A DNA stretch of 64,000 nt from Vigna angularis. Lineage: Eukaryota > Streptophyta > Magnoliopsida > Fabales > Fabaceae. Shown one piece after another: positions 1 through 15,600 of this stretch. Location of the stretch: NCBI RefSeq assembly GCF_016808095.1, contig NC_068970.1, positions 12,506,501-12,570,500 of the forward strand. Direction: 5' to 3'. A program made the position numbers and the translations under genes. Each line of letters starts with the position of its first letter. The stretch's first letter is position 1. Under the pieces are notes generated by a model, which did not search any database, was not told the origin of the DNA, and saw only the letters and a program-made list of their open reading frames with translations.

Positions 1-488
1 ACCAAGAGAATCGGAAGTGTCCTTTGTGTTCAAAAGTTAATTTAGTAATTGCATTAGGTCTTGGTTAAAATGTCCTTGTTGCTGTTACATGATTGCAGTG
101 TTTAATATAAGAAGAAAATCTCACCACTCCAACATCACGTCACACCAACCTTACCCCATTTTTCAACTTCATTTTTCTTTTCTTTTATACTGTCAAGCAA
201 TATTATTAACAATGAAATAGATAAATAACAAATTTGAATAAATTTTGGAAAAGAATAATCATATTATAAGATTAAAAATTTGCTTACTTTTTAAAATCAG
301 ATCTCAATATAAGTTATATTTATTTTTTGAAGAAGTTAAAAGAAGACCTACCTATTTATCTACCTATGTATTTTGTAGTTTTCTTTCAAAACCAGTTAAA
401 TTTAGAGTTTGGTGGTTTTTTCTCATTATTTAACAATATTTTCTACTCACATTAATACTAAACATTCATAAAATATTTCAGTAGTTGA

Positions 489-541
<53 letters not shown>

Positions 542-2341
542 TAATTTTTTTAAATAAATCTTTTTTATTTATTGAAAATAAAATATATAAATTATCTTGG
601 AAAAGGAAAATAATAATTAAAAGTATAATTTTTCATTGAGTGAGTTTCTCCTATATTTTTGTATAAAGTATAATCAATAAATAGTATACAAAGTAGGGTA
701 TACAATTATGTTATACTTTCACAACTCTATATTATATACTCAAATCAAATATATATAATTAAATCAAACACATCATACATACGACGTAAAATCAACTACT
801 TACTTCCATATTTAGCTTATCTATATCATGGTATTATAAAAAATAAAACTTTATTTACCTAATTAAGTTTCCTATCTAAAACGTGAGCTTTTCAAAATCT
901 ATGCTCTTACAAAAAAAAAATGTTAAATATGTACGCAAAAGACTCTAACCAAATTTTTAATTATACTACAATTTTGAATTAATAGAGATTCATATCTATC
1001 TTATAAAGTCACATGCAAAACAACCCATCACACACCATGAATGCAACTTGCCAAAGCTAACTTTAAAAAAAAAAAAAAACTTATTCATGAAGAATTTTTT
1101 ATTGGACATCATTACTTTATTCTATACTAGGATTTTTGTTACAGACACAACTCTTACAAAAAAGAATAACATATTTCTAAAAAAATTAGAGAAAGAAAAT
1201 AAAAAAGAATTTTATAGATAAATGGTGTGTTTTTTAAAATAATTAATTTTTTATTTGTTAGTTTTATGCTTAAGGAATAAAATATTTCTTCTTTATATAC
1301 CACTTATACTCTTAAATTATCTTTTAGATTATTACACACTCGTCCTTTTCTATTTCTCAAACTCTAAATAATACAAAGTTTGAAAAAATAATACAAAGTT
1401 TGAAACAACTGAGGAAGAAATTTTAAAGCGTAAGAGAAAAAGAGAGTTATGATAAAGTAAAATAATAAAGTGACAATGAGAATATAAATTAAAGAAAATA
1501 AAATCACCAGACTGGAAAAGAAAATACAGAAAGGGGATGATTCACTATTTGTCACCTTTTCTAATTCTATGTGCTACATTGCTTTCATTAAAAGTAAAAT
1601 TTTATTATTTTAAAATTTAACTAATAGTTTCTATATATAAATAGTTTATACCCATAGTTATTGTGCCACTTGTTATATTTCTTAGTGACATCTATACTGT
1701 TTTCTAATTTATGGTTGCACGTCTTTACATGTCCATTTCACCAATTAAATTAATGAATATGATTAATTAAGTAATATTCACGTACTTTAATTCTTTATAA
1801 CGAATAAAAGAGGAACAAATTAAAAACACGAGAGAAATAAAAGTATCGGACGAAAAAAATACATATTTAAAAGAGATAAAGTTATCTCATTTTAATAATT
1901 ATAGTAATTGGTTATAAAATATATCCATTCCATTTACCATTTTATAATTTTTTCACAATTTTTTTCAAAAATAAATTCTAAAAAAAGTTATATAATTCTT
2001 TTTTTCGACAGATTAACTTGGCTATAATTCTTTCATTTTATAATATACATTTTACTATTTCAAACCTCCGTTTCAATTCAATTCGTGTTTAATTTTTGGG
2101 CCCCCAAGCTTACATGAATCAGATCCGAATAAAATATTTTTGCGTTTTGGGCTTCAATAAGCTAAACTTGCGTGACCTAGATGGACTTGAAATTATGTTT
2201 GGAGGTGTTCACTAAAAGTAAGAAATAAATTTGAAATTTCTTCTGATTCATCTATACAAGAAATTTGCACCAAAAGCTTAGTATTTCCTCCACTCATAAC
2301 AGACCTTCTCCTTCCCAAGAAAACTCTTTGGATCAAATCTC
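1..2341. other. AT-rich intergenic stretch, no gene seen
   Basis: Very AT-rich sequence with stop codons in all frames and only short chance reading frames. It holds a compound microsatellite at about 489-536 and poly-A/poly-T runs. The last 250 bases or so probably include the 3' untranslated region of the ROP gene that ends at 2342. No transposon ends were recognised. Confidence 0.6.
489..536. repeat. (TC)n-(TA)n microsatellite
   Basis: About ten TC dinucleotides (489-508) run directly into about fourteen TA dinucleotides (509-536). This is a compound simple repeat and likely length-polymorphic. Confidence 0.95.
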
Positions 2342-4914
<2,573 letters not shown>

Positions 4915-7811
4915 TGAACTCGAATTGGTGCCAACACCCCAACAACAGAACAACAGCAACAAGTTCTCAGAAAAGGTGTGTTTTGGTTGAATTTAAGTGA
5001 TTGGTTGGGAGAGAGAGAAGGAGAGTGAGTGAATGTGTGTGTATGTGGCGGCACTTCACATGATTCTGCTGTCCCTTTCTTTTCTGAAACAGCTTGTACA
5101 ATCTTTGATGTTCGGTTGCCTTATTTTTCGGCTTTGGGGAAATTAAATTCGACAGTTAAACCATGAAGATGACATAATGTATCATAAAGATAAATGTGTG
5201 AATGTAGCATTTTAATTTTAAATAATGAGTTTGTTACCCACTCTTTGATCACGTGGAGAGATTCATTTCAATTCTTTTTATTAGGGTGAAGGTGGTTAGG
5301 TGCATTTATAAGTTATAGCTAACAACCATGGTGGTCACCATTACCATGTCTGTGCTGTATCCATCATCGTCGTGGGGACTAATATCAGTAAGTACTACTA
5401 ACTTTTTTATTTATATTCTCAAATTTTGATTTGTTACAAACGAAACACATGTCTCAAATCTCACGTAACATTTACTGTTACGTACTGTATTGCTCAAAAA
5501 GGGGTAGCAACAGCAGCAATAGAATCTAAGCATTTTTAGCAATGTTCTGGTTCATAAAGAAACGCATATTTGTTATATATGATTCTTTAGTTTAATCGTT
5601 GGATTCATTAATCGAATATTTATGATTAGAGAAATTAGTCTCTTAATTTATTTTAGACTTTTTTCTTTGTTTTTCAAATTTGACTGGACTCTTGTTATTT
5701 TAATGTACTGCTGAAGTTGTTCAGTGAGTTTTTATTACCCACATTGAATGAATTTTTCTACCATAAAATGTAGGTATTGTCTTTTGGTATCATTGTTCTC
5801 ATTTTCTATTGGTATTATTTCTCATTAAAGAAAACTGGTTGGAATGTGGGCAATGATCATTACTATTTGGTCACTTTTGAAAAAGAAATCTTTTTTGTAA
5901 TAGTATTTCATCAATGTTATATGAATAAGAGAATTCACACATTAGTGATAGATTCTATTTTATCATATAGAATCCATAGAACGTAAAAGATAAAAGAAAA
6001 GAGTCAATGTTTCGTAAGATGAGCAGAGGAAAGGGTTGTGGAATTGTGGTAGCTTTATGGTGAGAAAAGGATGAGGGGCTACACATTATTAGTGACATTA
6101 ACAGGTTGGTGGTGTGATTAAGTAAACATTAAGCAACATGAATAATAAAAGGGGATCCCACAAATGGATCAAGGAACACGCTATGCACACAATCTTCTTT
6201 TCTCTTTTACCCTCTCTTTTTTTAACTCCAAATACTGTTAGATGCTTCGTTCTATTGAAGCATTTTATGATGCTTATGTTTGAATACTAGCAATAATGAG
6301 CATTCCCAACTGCATTGGTAGCAAAAGATAAAATGAAATAGAAGAATAATAAAGTGGAGATGTTTTTTTATCATTTAAGTATTTAAAATAAAATGGAATG
6401 GATTAGATTCTATTTTCCATTTCATAGGTAAAGTACTCCTTTTTTCACCTCTAATTTAAAAGTAAGATATGAGTGGTCTTTATTTTTCTTATCAAATGTA
6501 AAAATATCCATAAACAGTGAATTAATGACATGTTTTATTTGATTCCATTGGAATTTTTCGTTATAAAATTAGAAAAATCAATGTGTTCTATATATATACA
6601 CAAAGTGTCACATACAAATCATAAAATAATGAGTTAGAAACAGATTATGGAATCGTTACCATAATTTATTTTAAAAAATTTATGAAAATTATAAAATAAA
6701 ACATGATTTACGAAAATCAAATTTTTGGTTCAAAAATCAATTATGCATAGAGAATGTATTAGCACTCTATCATGTTTGTCCAAAGGTAATATCTTTAATT
6801 AAATATACAAATTTGATATGGTTTTTAGAATATTTAATTTCTCCGAAAATAACACTCTAAAAAAATAAAAATATTTTTTTGTTTTTTGAGATCCGACAAG
6901 AATTAACCTTCTTTTGTATGTATTCTTCTCTAAAATGAGAAATTAAGGTTACATAATTCTTATAATTATTTAAAAATGATTTAATTTTTTTGGAGTTAAC
7001 CCGATAAGAACTGACTATATTCCTACGTATCTCTAATCACGATGGAGATTATGTAGTTCTTAAATAAAATATTGTTCGTTGAAAATGTTTATAGTTTTTA
7101 AAGATTTTTGTATTTTTTTTTGTTAATTGACATTTGGCATTGATGAAAAGATTAAGGGCAAGCAAATGAAGAAAGTTTTGGGTGGATTAATGGTGAAAGG
7201 GGTCATTAAAATGGGTTGTTTTCCAAGCTTAATATATATAAAAGGGTATGAAAATGAGATGTGGTGAGTGTTAAAACGTGTTGGACTTGGTTCAAAGGAA
7301 AGTAAAAATGAGAATGGTGGAGTGTAGATAGTAAAAACAACTTGGGAGTTGAAAAAAAAAAGGTAAAAAAGAGAAAGTAAAGGATGAAGGTTTCAAAATG
7401 AAAAAAGAAGTTGAAAGCAAATATATATATTTTATATTTTTTGAGAGTTGAGAAAAAAAAACATAGTCTCGCTCTTTTCTTTTATTTTTCTTCTCTTTTT
7501 TTCTTCTTTATTTCTTTTCTATTTTTTCTTTTCTTTTTTTAATAAAAAAATATACTTAAGTTTTCACCAAAAATATTTTTAATTAACCCAATTAAAATTA
7601 TAAAAAATAAAAAATTACTTATCCATCTATTTTTCAGGCATTTATTTCTTGAAATCAAATTTTATTCATTTGAACGAAATTGGATATTTACAAAGAGTGG
7701 CGTAAGTGGGTGAAAGGAATAATGTGTTTTTAAAGCGAGAAATGAATAGTTATATAATCAAACAGATTCTATTAGCATGTATTGTTTTTAATAATGTGGA
7801 ATAAGATCTTA
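4915..7811. other. Intergenic stretch upstream of the ROP gene
   Basis: The first 150-200 bases are the likely 5' untranslated region and promoter of the ROP gene (minus strand), with GA/CT-rich and GT-rich tracts around 5009-5045. The rest is AT-rich with no convincing coding sequence; the longest frame, near 5777-5986, has no recognisable domain. A pyrimidine-rich tract lies at about 7467-7545. Confidence 0.55.
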
Positions 7812-8811
7812 TAACTTTTTGGTTTAATACATTGTTTGGTCTCTACTTTTAGGAGTTTGGTTTAAAGTAATCATATCTTTTAAAAAAGTTTAGTAAGATC
7901 CCATATTTCGTTAAAAAATATCAATTCGGTCCTTCCTGCTCACGTCGCTAAAAACATAATGGTGCAAATGCCACATCACCATCTCTAGACAAACCCTAAT
8001 TTATCTCTAAGAAACCCTAGCCGCCGCACCATCCAGCGTCGTCACCGCCATCCTCGCCGGCAGTCGTCCTCTCCAACACATCACACGCCACCACTAAAGC
8101 GTTTTCTCCCTTCTTTTGCACCTCCATTACCTTCGCATCTCATCTTCGTTCTCACGCCACCACCTAACGCGATCCCTTGCTATGCCGCGACCACCAATCT
8201 TCACCATTTTCACTCTCGCACTAGCCAAATCATCGTCGCGCCAGCAGCACTGTCGTCCAATTTCCACCACAGAATCGTCCACCACTAACCACCAACCAAA
8301 TCGCCAGTTGCTGCAGATCGCGAATCGCCACTCTTCTCCACCACTAATCGCGCCGCTGCTTGCCTCCACCTGCAACCACAATCAGACCTGCAAGCAAACC
8401 GTGGAGACCTAGGGTTTCTCGCGTTCTCGTCGCATAGCTTTGGTGGTGGCGTGTGTTGCGTTGGAGAGGACGACTACCGGCGAGGATGGCGGTGACGGCG
8501 CTGGATGATGCGGCGGCTAGGGTTTCTTGGAGAGAAATTGGGGTTTGTCTAGAGATGGTGATGATGACGTGACAGAGACTTTTTTTTTAAATTAAAAAAT
8601 CATTTAAGTCCACCTATTAATGCGTGTCACGTACTTATGAGATGCCACGATAATATTTGTACCGTTATGTTTTTAACGGCGTGAGCGGAAAGGACCGATT
8701 GAACATTTTTTAATAAAATGTGGAGGCTTATTGAACTTTTTTAAAAGGTATGATTATTTTGAACCAAACCCCTTAAAATAGAACCAAATGATGTATTAAA
8801 CTTAACTTTTT
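7812..8811. mobile_element. Foldback / Mutator-like non-autonomous transposon with 9-bp target duplication
   Basis: The element spans 7821-8802 and is flanked by the direct repeat TAACTTTTT (7812-7820 and 8803-8811). Its termini are inverted: the left begins GGTTTAATACATTGTTTGG and the right, read inward, begins AGTTTAATACATCATTTGG. The arms stay complementary, though diverged and with an extra segment in the right arm, for roughly 280-360 bp each. They enclose a GC-rich centre (about 8100-8440) that is open on both strands (a 98-codon frame on plus, 84 on minus). Long inverted arms with a 9-bp target duplication are typical of Mutator-like elements. No transposase is present, so it would depend on an autonomous partner. 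The centre could be captured host sequence, but no gene was recognised. Confidence 0.8.
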
Positions 8812-8856
8812 TATAAGAGATGTTATAGTTGCCTCTTCATAAAAAACTAAGAGATG

Positions 8857-8933
8857 TTTTTTGGATAATGCGTTACTTCTGTTTGTCGACTGGATAGCTG
8901 AGTTCCATTCTCATCAACCATTGTGTCCAATCC
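8857..8933 (-). pseudogene. Fragment of an ABCB (P-glycoprotein/MDR) transporter exon
   Basis: On the minus strand an acceptor-like CAG (8934-8936) is followed by codons for GLDTMVDENGTQLSSRQ. This matches the nucleotide-binding-domain stretch GLDTMVGEHGTQLSGGQ of plant ABCB transporters, and the intron position before GLDT fits family gene structure. The signature LSGGQ has decayed to LSSRQ, and the frame then runs into unrelated residues and a stop. No neighbouring ABCB exons were found on either side, so this looks like a non-functional captured or left-over exon. The match is short and made from memory. Confidence 0.55.
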
Positions 8934-8939
8934 CTGAAC

Positions 8940-10985
8940 AAAGCAGGTAAGAAAAGATATATGTAACATACTAAATTACAGGATCACATATCACAAAATA
9001 TCTTTGAAATAGTAGAAATGAAATGGCTAGAATCTAAAATCTGAGACAGCTTGTCAATGATTTTAGCAACATTGGCAGTTCAACATTGAATTTAGCATCT
9101 CGATAAAGGGAAAAGCCATAATTTATTTCCCATTTATTATCCAAATCCTAAGTGCAAAAGCCCCCCTTGTAGGATTTTGATGTAGCAACATAGCTCAGGT
9201 AAAAATTATAGATTATCAGAACTTTACTACTAACCCATTTAAAACAAAAATACAGGTTAGGAAGTTTTCAAAATCTCATAAGTCACTCAACACTGTCCAA
9301 AACATGGTAATATATAAAAAAAGACCATGACTAATAAAGACAAAATTAACATCCTCCAACTTGTTGGGCTAGTTTCATGTCTATTTTCAAAAGTTTCCAT
9401 GATTTTAAAGAAACTTTACACAAATAATCTACAATTCTAAACTTGTAAGAACATGGTACTAACAACAAATCAATCCAATACAGAAGTGTAAAATTTAGTC
9501 AAAAGAAGGATAAACGACGCATTAAAGAAAAATTAAACTCTTCGAAAACATAAGGTTTACCAAATATGAATACCCAAACCTTAAATATTTGAAACAATGT
9601 CATGTTGATCGATTTTGATTGCAGCCTTTGTTCATTGAACAATTCATACAAACATGTAATCCAAAGTGAAAGACGAAAAACGTGAAATGCAGAGATGAAA
9701 TTGGAGATTCTTAATCGTGCAAAACCTGAGACAATAATTAAAGAGGAAGAGAGAAAAGGAAACCGTCGAAGAAATAAAAAACAGAGAATCATTTTCATAA
9801 GGATGAATGTGGACCATTTTTCAAGAAAGAAGAGAAAAAAAAAGAGAGAAAGAAAGTCTTCTTGAACAGAGATCAAAGAGGAGACACAATACAATGTATC
9901 TCAAATAGAAGACATAGGCGATAATGTTAAGTATATTGTATGATTAATTGGTTTATGCTATAGATTGAACGATACACTTTCTCATACCAATTTTATTTGT
10001 GATCCTAAAGTTGAGAGATGAAACCTTACGTATCACCACTTGGATTATAATTAGCTCGCAATTAATTAAAAAATTATTTCAAAATTTATAAATATAAATA
10101 TAAGATAAAAATATAGGTGATTGTACTTAATACAACATTAATATCTGAATCTTTAATGACTTTAGTATTGAAGTAATTTTTACATGTAACACTCAATGAA
10201 TGATCTTATTTAAACAGCTTAAAATATAACATTATTCCCATATTATTAGGAAAGTTTAAATCTATGAAATGATAAACCTAATTTCAAATTATGAGAGAAG
10301 AAAGTGTAAACATATATAACCATAAGAAAAATCCATTTGTTAATACTCATGGAAAAACCACATTTTTGTCAATGAGGACACCACATGTTTGTTTATGAAG
10401 TAGTCACATCCCTCCTTTTCTTTCATACATAATTAAACTTGTTTATATTTTTTGTTTGATTATTTTTAAAGGCTAAAATCTCTTTTCATCCTATTATTTG
10501 TTTGAATTATTCAATTAAGTTCTTGATTTTTATTTGGTTCGATCAAGTAATTGTATTTTTAAAAATAATCCAATCAGGTTAAGTTGTTAAGTTGGAGTTA
10601 AAGTCATATCCATATATACCACATATCAATTCATAGTATTTTTAATTTTTAATTTTATTTTTTAAACTCTTTTTGCCCTATATCATGTCATTGTCGTGTC
10701 ACATGACACTGATAGTAACGATGTCAATGTCCTAAGAGTTTCTTGTATCTAATTTAGTTCATATATTTAAAATTTTGATTTAATTGAATCTCAATTTTTT
10801 TTAAAGACAGAACAATGTTGTTTGTCTCTAAAAATAAGACCAAATTAGTAATTAATATATTTATATGTGAAAATAAATTTTTAAATTTATACATCAAATC
10901 ATTCTACCTAAATATTAAAATTAATTTTATTTTCAATTTAAATTAAAAATACTTATTTTAAACTTATAATATTTTTTAAAATTAT
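8940..10985. other. Intergenic AT-rich stretch, no gene supported
   Basis: No exon with family similarity was found. A 131-codon minus-strand frame at 9499-9894 is rich in Phe/Leu/Ser from a pyrimidine-rich strand and has no recognisable domain. The 10440-10880 part has the look of decayed transposon sequence, but no ends could be fixed. Confidence 0.5.
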
Positions 10986-11465
10986 ACTATATATAGCAAA
11001 AGACCCATTGATCATACCAATCAAGGTATGTAGTTTTAGTATACTTAAAACTAGACAACATGGACTGAATCTCATAAATTGGATACCAAATGATAGTATA
11101 TCTAATGGTCTTTTGAAGATATGTCATGGATGGACTTAGCCAAAGTTAGATCTTACTCAACAAGTAAGTGTGCCATTATGCTTTAGGGTTGATGGACCCA
11201 TATGAGTTGTGACCTATTTGAATGAACTCATGTTCAACGAGGTCAATATTATAAATAGCACATGAATGATAATTTATAATTCACTTTTTGCATTAATTGA
11301 GATTTGAGTAAAGAGTTTTGACTAAGTTCTGACTTAAGCGTTGAAGAATCTTTTACAGGTATTCTTCCAGGAGTAAAACATTATCGAAAATTGATGAAAG
11401 AATAATATTTGTGCATGATGTGTTCGATCCCAAAAGAACATAAATTATTAAAGATCTAAATGTAA
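10986..11465 (+). repeat. Probable LTR-retrotransposon LTR fragment
   Basis: The stretch contains a TATA-like tataaatagcaca near 11250, followed within about 100 bases by a CTGACTTAAGCGTTGAAG-like segment and a TTTTACAGGT-like segment. That combination recurs in legume Ty3/gypsy LTRs, as remembered from family sequences. Neither terminus nor a target duplication could be identified, and no internal coding region is adjacent. It is best read as a solo or truncated LTR. Confidence 0.45.
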
Positions 11466-12650
11466 AATAACATTTGTAATTTTAAATTTTAATATTTGAA
11501 ATAATTTAAAAAGATGTGTTTTCCTTTGTTAACTTATTTATAAATTTAGTGTGATTAATACACTTACATCTTTTAACTTAATATATTTTTCATCTTCGAT
11601 AATTTATTTATAAATTTATTGTGATACCAAATATAAAAATTTAAAAACTACAATTGTTTACTTTTACATTTTAATATTTTTAAAAAATTATAAATTTGAA
11701 ATAATAATTTATTATTAAAATTAAAAACGTAAAAAATAAAATTAATTTAAATATTTCAGTGAAGTGATTTGATGTATAAATTAAAAAAAATAATATATAA
11801 ATTATAATTAAACTTAATTATTAATTTTATCTCATTTTAAAGATTAACAACATGTTCCATTTAAATAAAATGAAAAACTGAGTTAGAATTTCAAATAGAC
11901 AACAAAATTGAATATAAACATAAATCGTTAAACATTTCAATTAACACATTTTTTTTTATTGAAAAAGTAAAATCTTCGGACACGAACTTAATATAAATAC
12001 ATTAGATAATATGACTTATTCAAATTCATATTTTTTTAAAAGTGATCCATTTTAATAAATCTGAAAGTATATTGAATAAAAAAACCTAGTATAACTATTC
12101 ATAATTTATTCAATTTATTCTTAAATTTATATTCTTTATTTAATTTGTTTTTATATAACTAAAAATTTATGTTTTTAAACTTTTAATTTTTTGTCAAATT
12201 GTACAATAATTCTGTTTGAATCCATTGAAAAAGACTAATTTAATATTTTAAAATAAGAAAACTAAATAAATAATTTAAACCTAAAATTAACTATTTAAAA
12301 GTCATTAATTATAATATTTAATCGGCATAAATTATAATTATAAAAATGTATTAAAAAATATCTAAAAAAACATCAGAAGTTTTATACATTTATAAATTAA
12401 TTTATTTACTGTGACATGTAATACAGAAAATCCTAAATAGTAGAGTTTCAAAAGAAACAAGAAGGAAAACTAAATAGTAAATTAGTATGAAAAGTGGGAA
12501 GACCCGCATAAAACGAAGTTCTGTTTGATTTGGATTCCCTCCTCCGCCTTCATTTTGTTGCTTCTGCTTTCTTTCTTCTTCCTTCTGCTCAGCACAAATT
12601 CACGCTTTCCCAATCTCAAATAACAGTAACAAACACTTCCCAAATACGAG
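11466..12650. other. AT-rich sequence and 5' leader of the DEG9 gene
   Basis: Extremely AT-rich up to about 12480 with no coding signal. From about 12500 composition changes to pyrimidine-rich sequence, which is the likely 5' untranslated region of the DEG9 gene starting at 12651. Confidence 0.55.
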
Positions 12651-15600
12651 ATGGGAGGTAACAAACGTAAGAGACCACACAAATCCAAAACCTCCGCCCC
12701 GGAAACCCTAGACCACCCCACCCCCGCTCCCTCCCCTGCCCCCGTCACCGCCACTGCCACCGCCGTTGCCGCTCCTAACTCTGCCGCCAACACTGCCTCA
12801 ATGGAGGACGTCTTTTCCGTTAGCAATGTCGAGCTCATCGACAACACCGTCTCTCCCCGCGTTCGCCGCCACCGTGGCCGCCCCAAGAAGGTCCCCGTCC
12901 ACTCCGACAAACCCCTATCTCTTGCGACGGGGCGCCGCCTTTCCCGTCCACTCGACAAAGGCGACGGAGACTTCTCGGTTCCCGGCGACGCTGGGATGTC
13001 CACCTTGGTGGCGATGGAGGTGGACAAGGGGTGGGAGGCGCGGGTGTTGCCGGCTATGGACTCCGTGGTGAAGGTGTTTTGTGTCCACACGGAACCGAAT
13101 TTCTCGCTGCCGTGGCAGCGGAAGAGACAGTACAGCTCGAGTAGTAGCGGGTTTGTGATTGGCGGGAGAAGGGTTCTGACGAATGCGCATTCGGTGGAAC
13201 ACTACACACAGGTCAAGCTCAAGAAGCGTGGCTCTGATACCAAGTACTTGGCCACTGTGCTTGCCATTGGAACCGAATGTGACATTGGTAACTAACTCCT
13301 TACCTCTCACTCTCCTTGTTAACTTGTTTCATTTATCTATTATTTGCCTTTGCAGTATTTTTTTATGGATGCCAAATTGGAACTCGTATTTACGTTAGAC
13401 AGAAGAAAAAGTTGTCTTTGTGATTCGCGATACTTGGTTCTCTTCTTGTATGAGCATAGAGAATAGTAGTTTTTCGGAAGTTGGCATTCAATGGAGCAAA
13501 CTGAATCATCTTTACTTCCAGCAGTGCTATTTGATTGAAAGGATTGAGTTTGAAAAAGGACCAGTAGTGTATTTTTAACCTACCGGGAAGGAGGTAGAGA
13601 AGTTGCTGGAGGAGAGAACAAAATCATTTAGCTTCTGGATTTAATTGTAATCTTATTTACTTTTAATGGGATAAAAAGAGGAACTGGAGGAGTGGAATCA
13701 TTAGACCATAACTAATGAGGATTGAGTCATGATTGCCTCCAAAAGAGGGTGCATATGAAATTAAAAATAAAAGAGAATCATAAGACAATAGCAGTGAATA
13801 AGTGAAGGGAGCCTACATATATTTGTTACTGCACATGCTTATTATATGAATGAGATTAAAGTAATGTATATAAATATATTTTATTTGCACAATGACTTCA
13901 TTAAGGATCAATAAATTGGGATTCGATATTTGAAAATGATTTGTTGATATTCTAAGTTATTTTGTGAAATATGAAGAATAAGTTGTGTCAACCTTTCTCA
14001 TTAAGTGCTTTTGGTTGTGTTAGCTCATAATGGGTGTTTGCTAACACATTAGGAATCTATGTTAACTGTAAAATAACGTTAAAATCAATGCAAAGGCAAC
14101 TATCTGTTGCCCCAGGGTCTCTAAAATATTACATATGAGGCTTTTGGTTATACATTCGAACATAGTTCAAATTGATATATTTAATTTTACACTTGCAGCC
14201 ATGCTTACAGTGGATGATGATGAGTTCTGGCAAGGGATGTCACCTGTAGAGTTTGGGGAGTTGCCTGCACTTCAAGATGCGGTAACTGTTGTGGGCTACC
14301 CAATTGGTGGAGATACTATCTCGGTGACCAGTGGTGTTGTATCACGCATTGAGATTCTATCTTATGTTCATGGTTCTACAGAGCTTTTAGGTTTACAGGT
14401 TAGGTTGAAATTATTAGTCTTCATCTTTATCATTTAATGTCTGTTTGGAAGAGCTTGTGGGGGGGCTTATTTCAGCTTATGAAAATAGCCTAAGATTCCC
14501 AGGAGCTCATTTTACCTAAGCTCAATAAGTTTCTTGTTATAGCTTATAAGAAGAAGCTCTTTTTAGCTTATTCCAAAGAGTTCCGTACTTTCATAGTCAA
14601 ATTTATTGAATTAGCCCTCATGTGATTGGAGCTCACTAAATAAGCATTTAATCAAGTTGTATAACCCAAAATCCAAATTTACCTTTAGTTATGATTCATT
14701 ACATGTATCCTGATTTCCCCTCGTTAAGGTTTCTTTTGCAGATAGATGCTGCTATAAATTCTGGCAATTCTGGAGGACCTGCATTTAATGATAAAGGAAA
14801 CTGTGTGGGGATTGCATTTCAGTCCCTTAAGCACGAAGATGCGGAGAATATAGGTTATGTCATTCCAACACCAGTTATCATGCATTTCATCCGGGATTAC
14901 GAGAAGAATGGAGGCTACACTGGTAATATGGTAGCTACAAACTAAGATATAGATTTCAATTTTAAAAGATGTTACCTGTGTGCTAATTTTTTCAAGATTT
15001 GAATCTTTATATGCTGAGATGGTTCTTTCTCATTCTGTTGTAAGGGTTCCCTATTCTAGGGGTTGAGTGGCAGAAAATGGAAAACCCTGATCTGCGAATG
15101 GCAACAGGCATGAGACCTGACCAGAAAGGTGTGCGCATCAGAAGAATTGATCCTACTGCTCCAGAATCCAAGGTTTTGAAGCCATCAGATGTTATCCTTA
15201 GTTTTGATGGGATTGATATTGCCAATGATGGAACAGGTGAGTGGTCATTTTTCAGTTTCTTTATGAATTATGTGCAGTATGTAGTTTATATTTGTTTATT
15301 AAAAACTAAAAAAAAAATCTTGAATGGAGCTATCATTTCTTATTTGATGGCAACTCTAATAGATGAAGGTAGTTATATTAAACATATGACCTCTTTTAGA
15401 ACAATGACAACATTAGTTAAATTAAAGATGTCGCACTCAGCTCTCAGCATGCTACCAAATTTGTGTCTTTTACATAAACTGTTGGTTTTATGACAAAATG
15501 TGCGTTGGTAAAAGAACTTAACTCCTAGGACCCTTTTTTAAGGAATGTCAAAACTCAATATTGGATAGAACTGATGGAGTGTATTTCTCTCCAGATCTGT

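Noticed and set aside
8116..8412. Open frames of 98 (plus) and 84 (minus) codons as possible genes
   Set aside because: They lie opposite each other in the GC-rich core of the foldback element and show no known domain; openness on both strands follows from composition.
9499..9894. 131-codon minus-strand frame
   Set aside because: Phe/Leu/Ser-rich product of a pyrimidine-rich strand, no domain and no supporting splice or promoter context.
12482..13310. Minus-strand and alternate-frame reading frames over DEG9 exon 1
   Set aside because: Shadows of a GC-rich exon; only the plus frame from 12651 continues through consistent splice sites into the protease domain.
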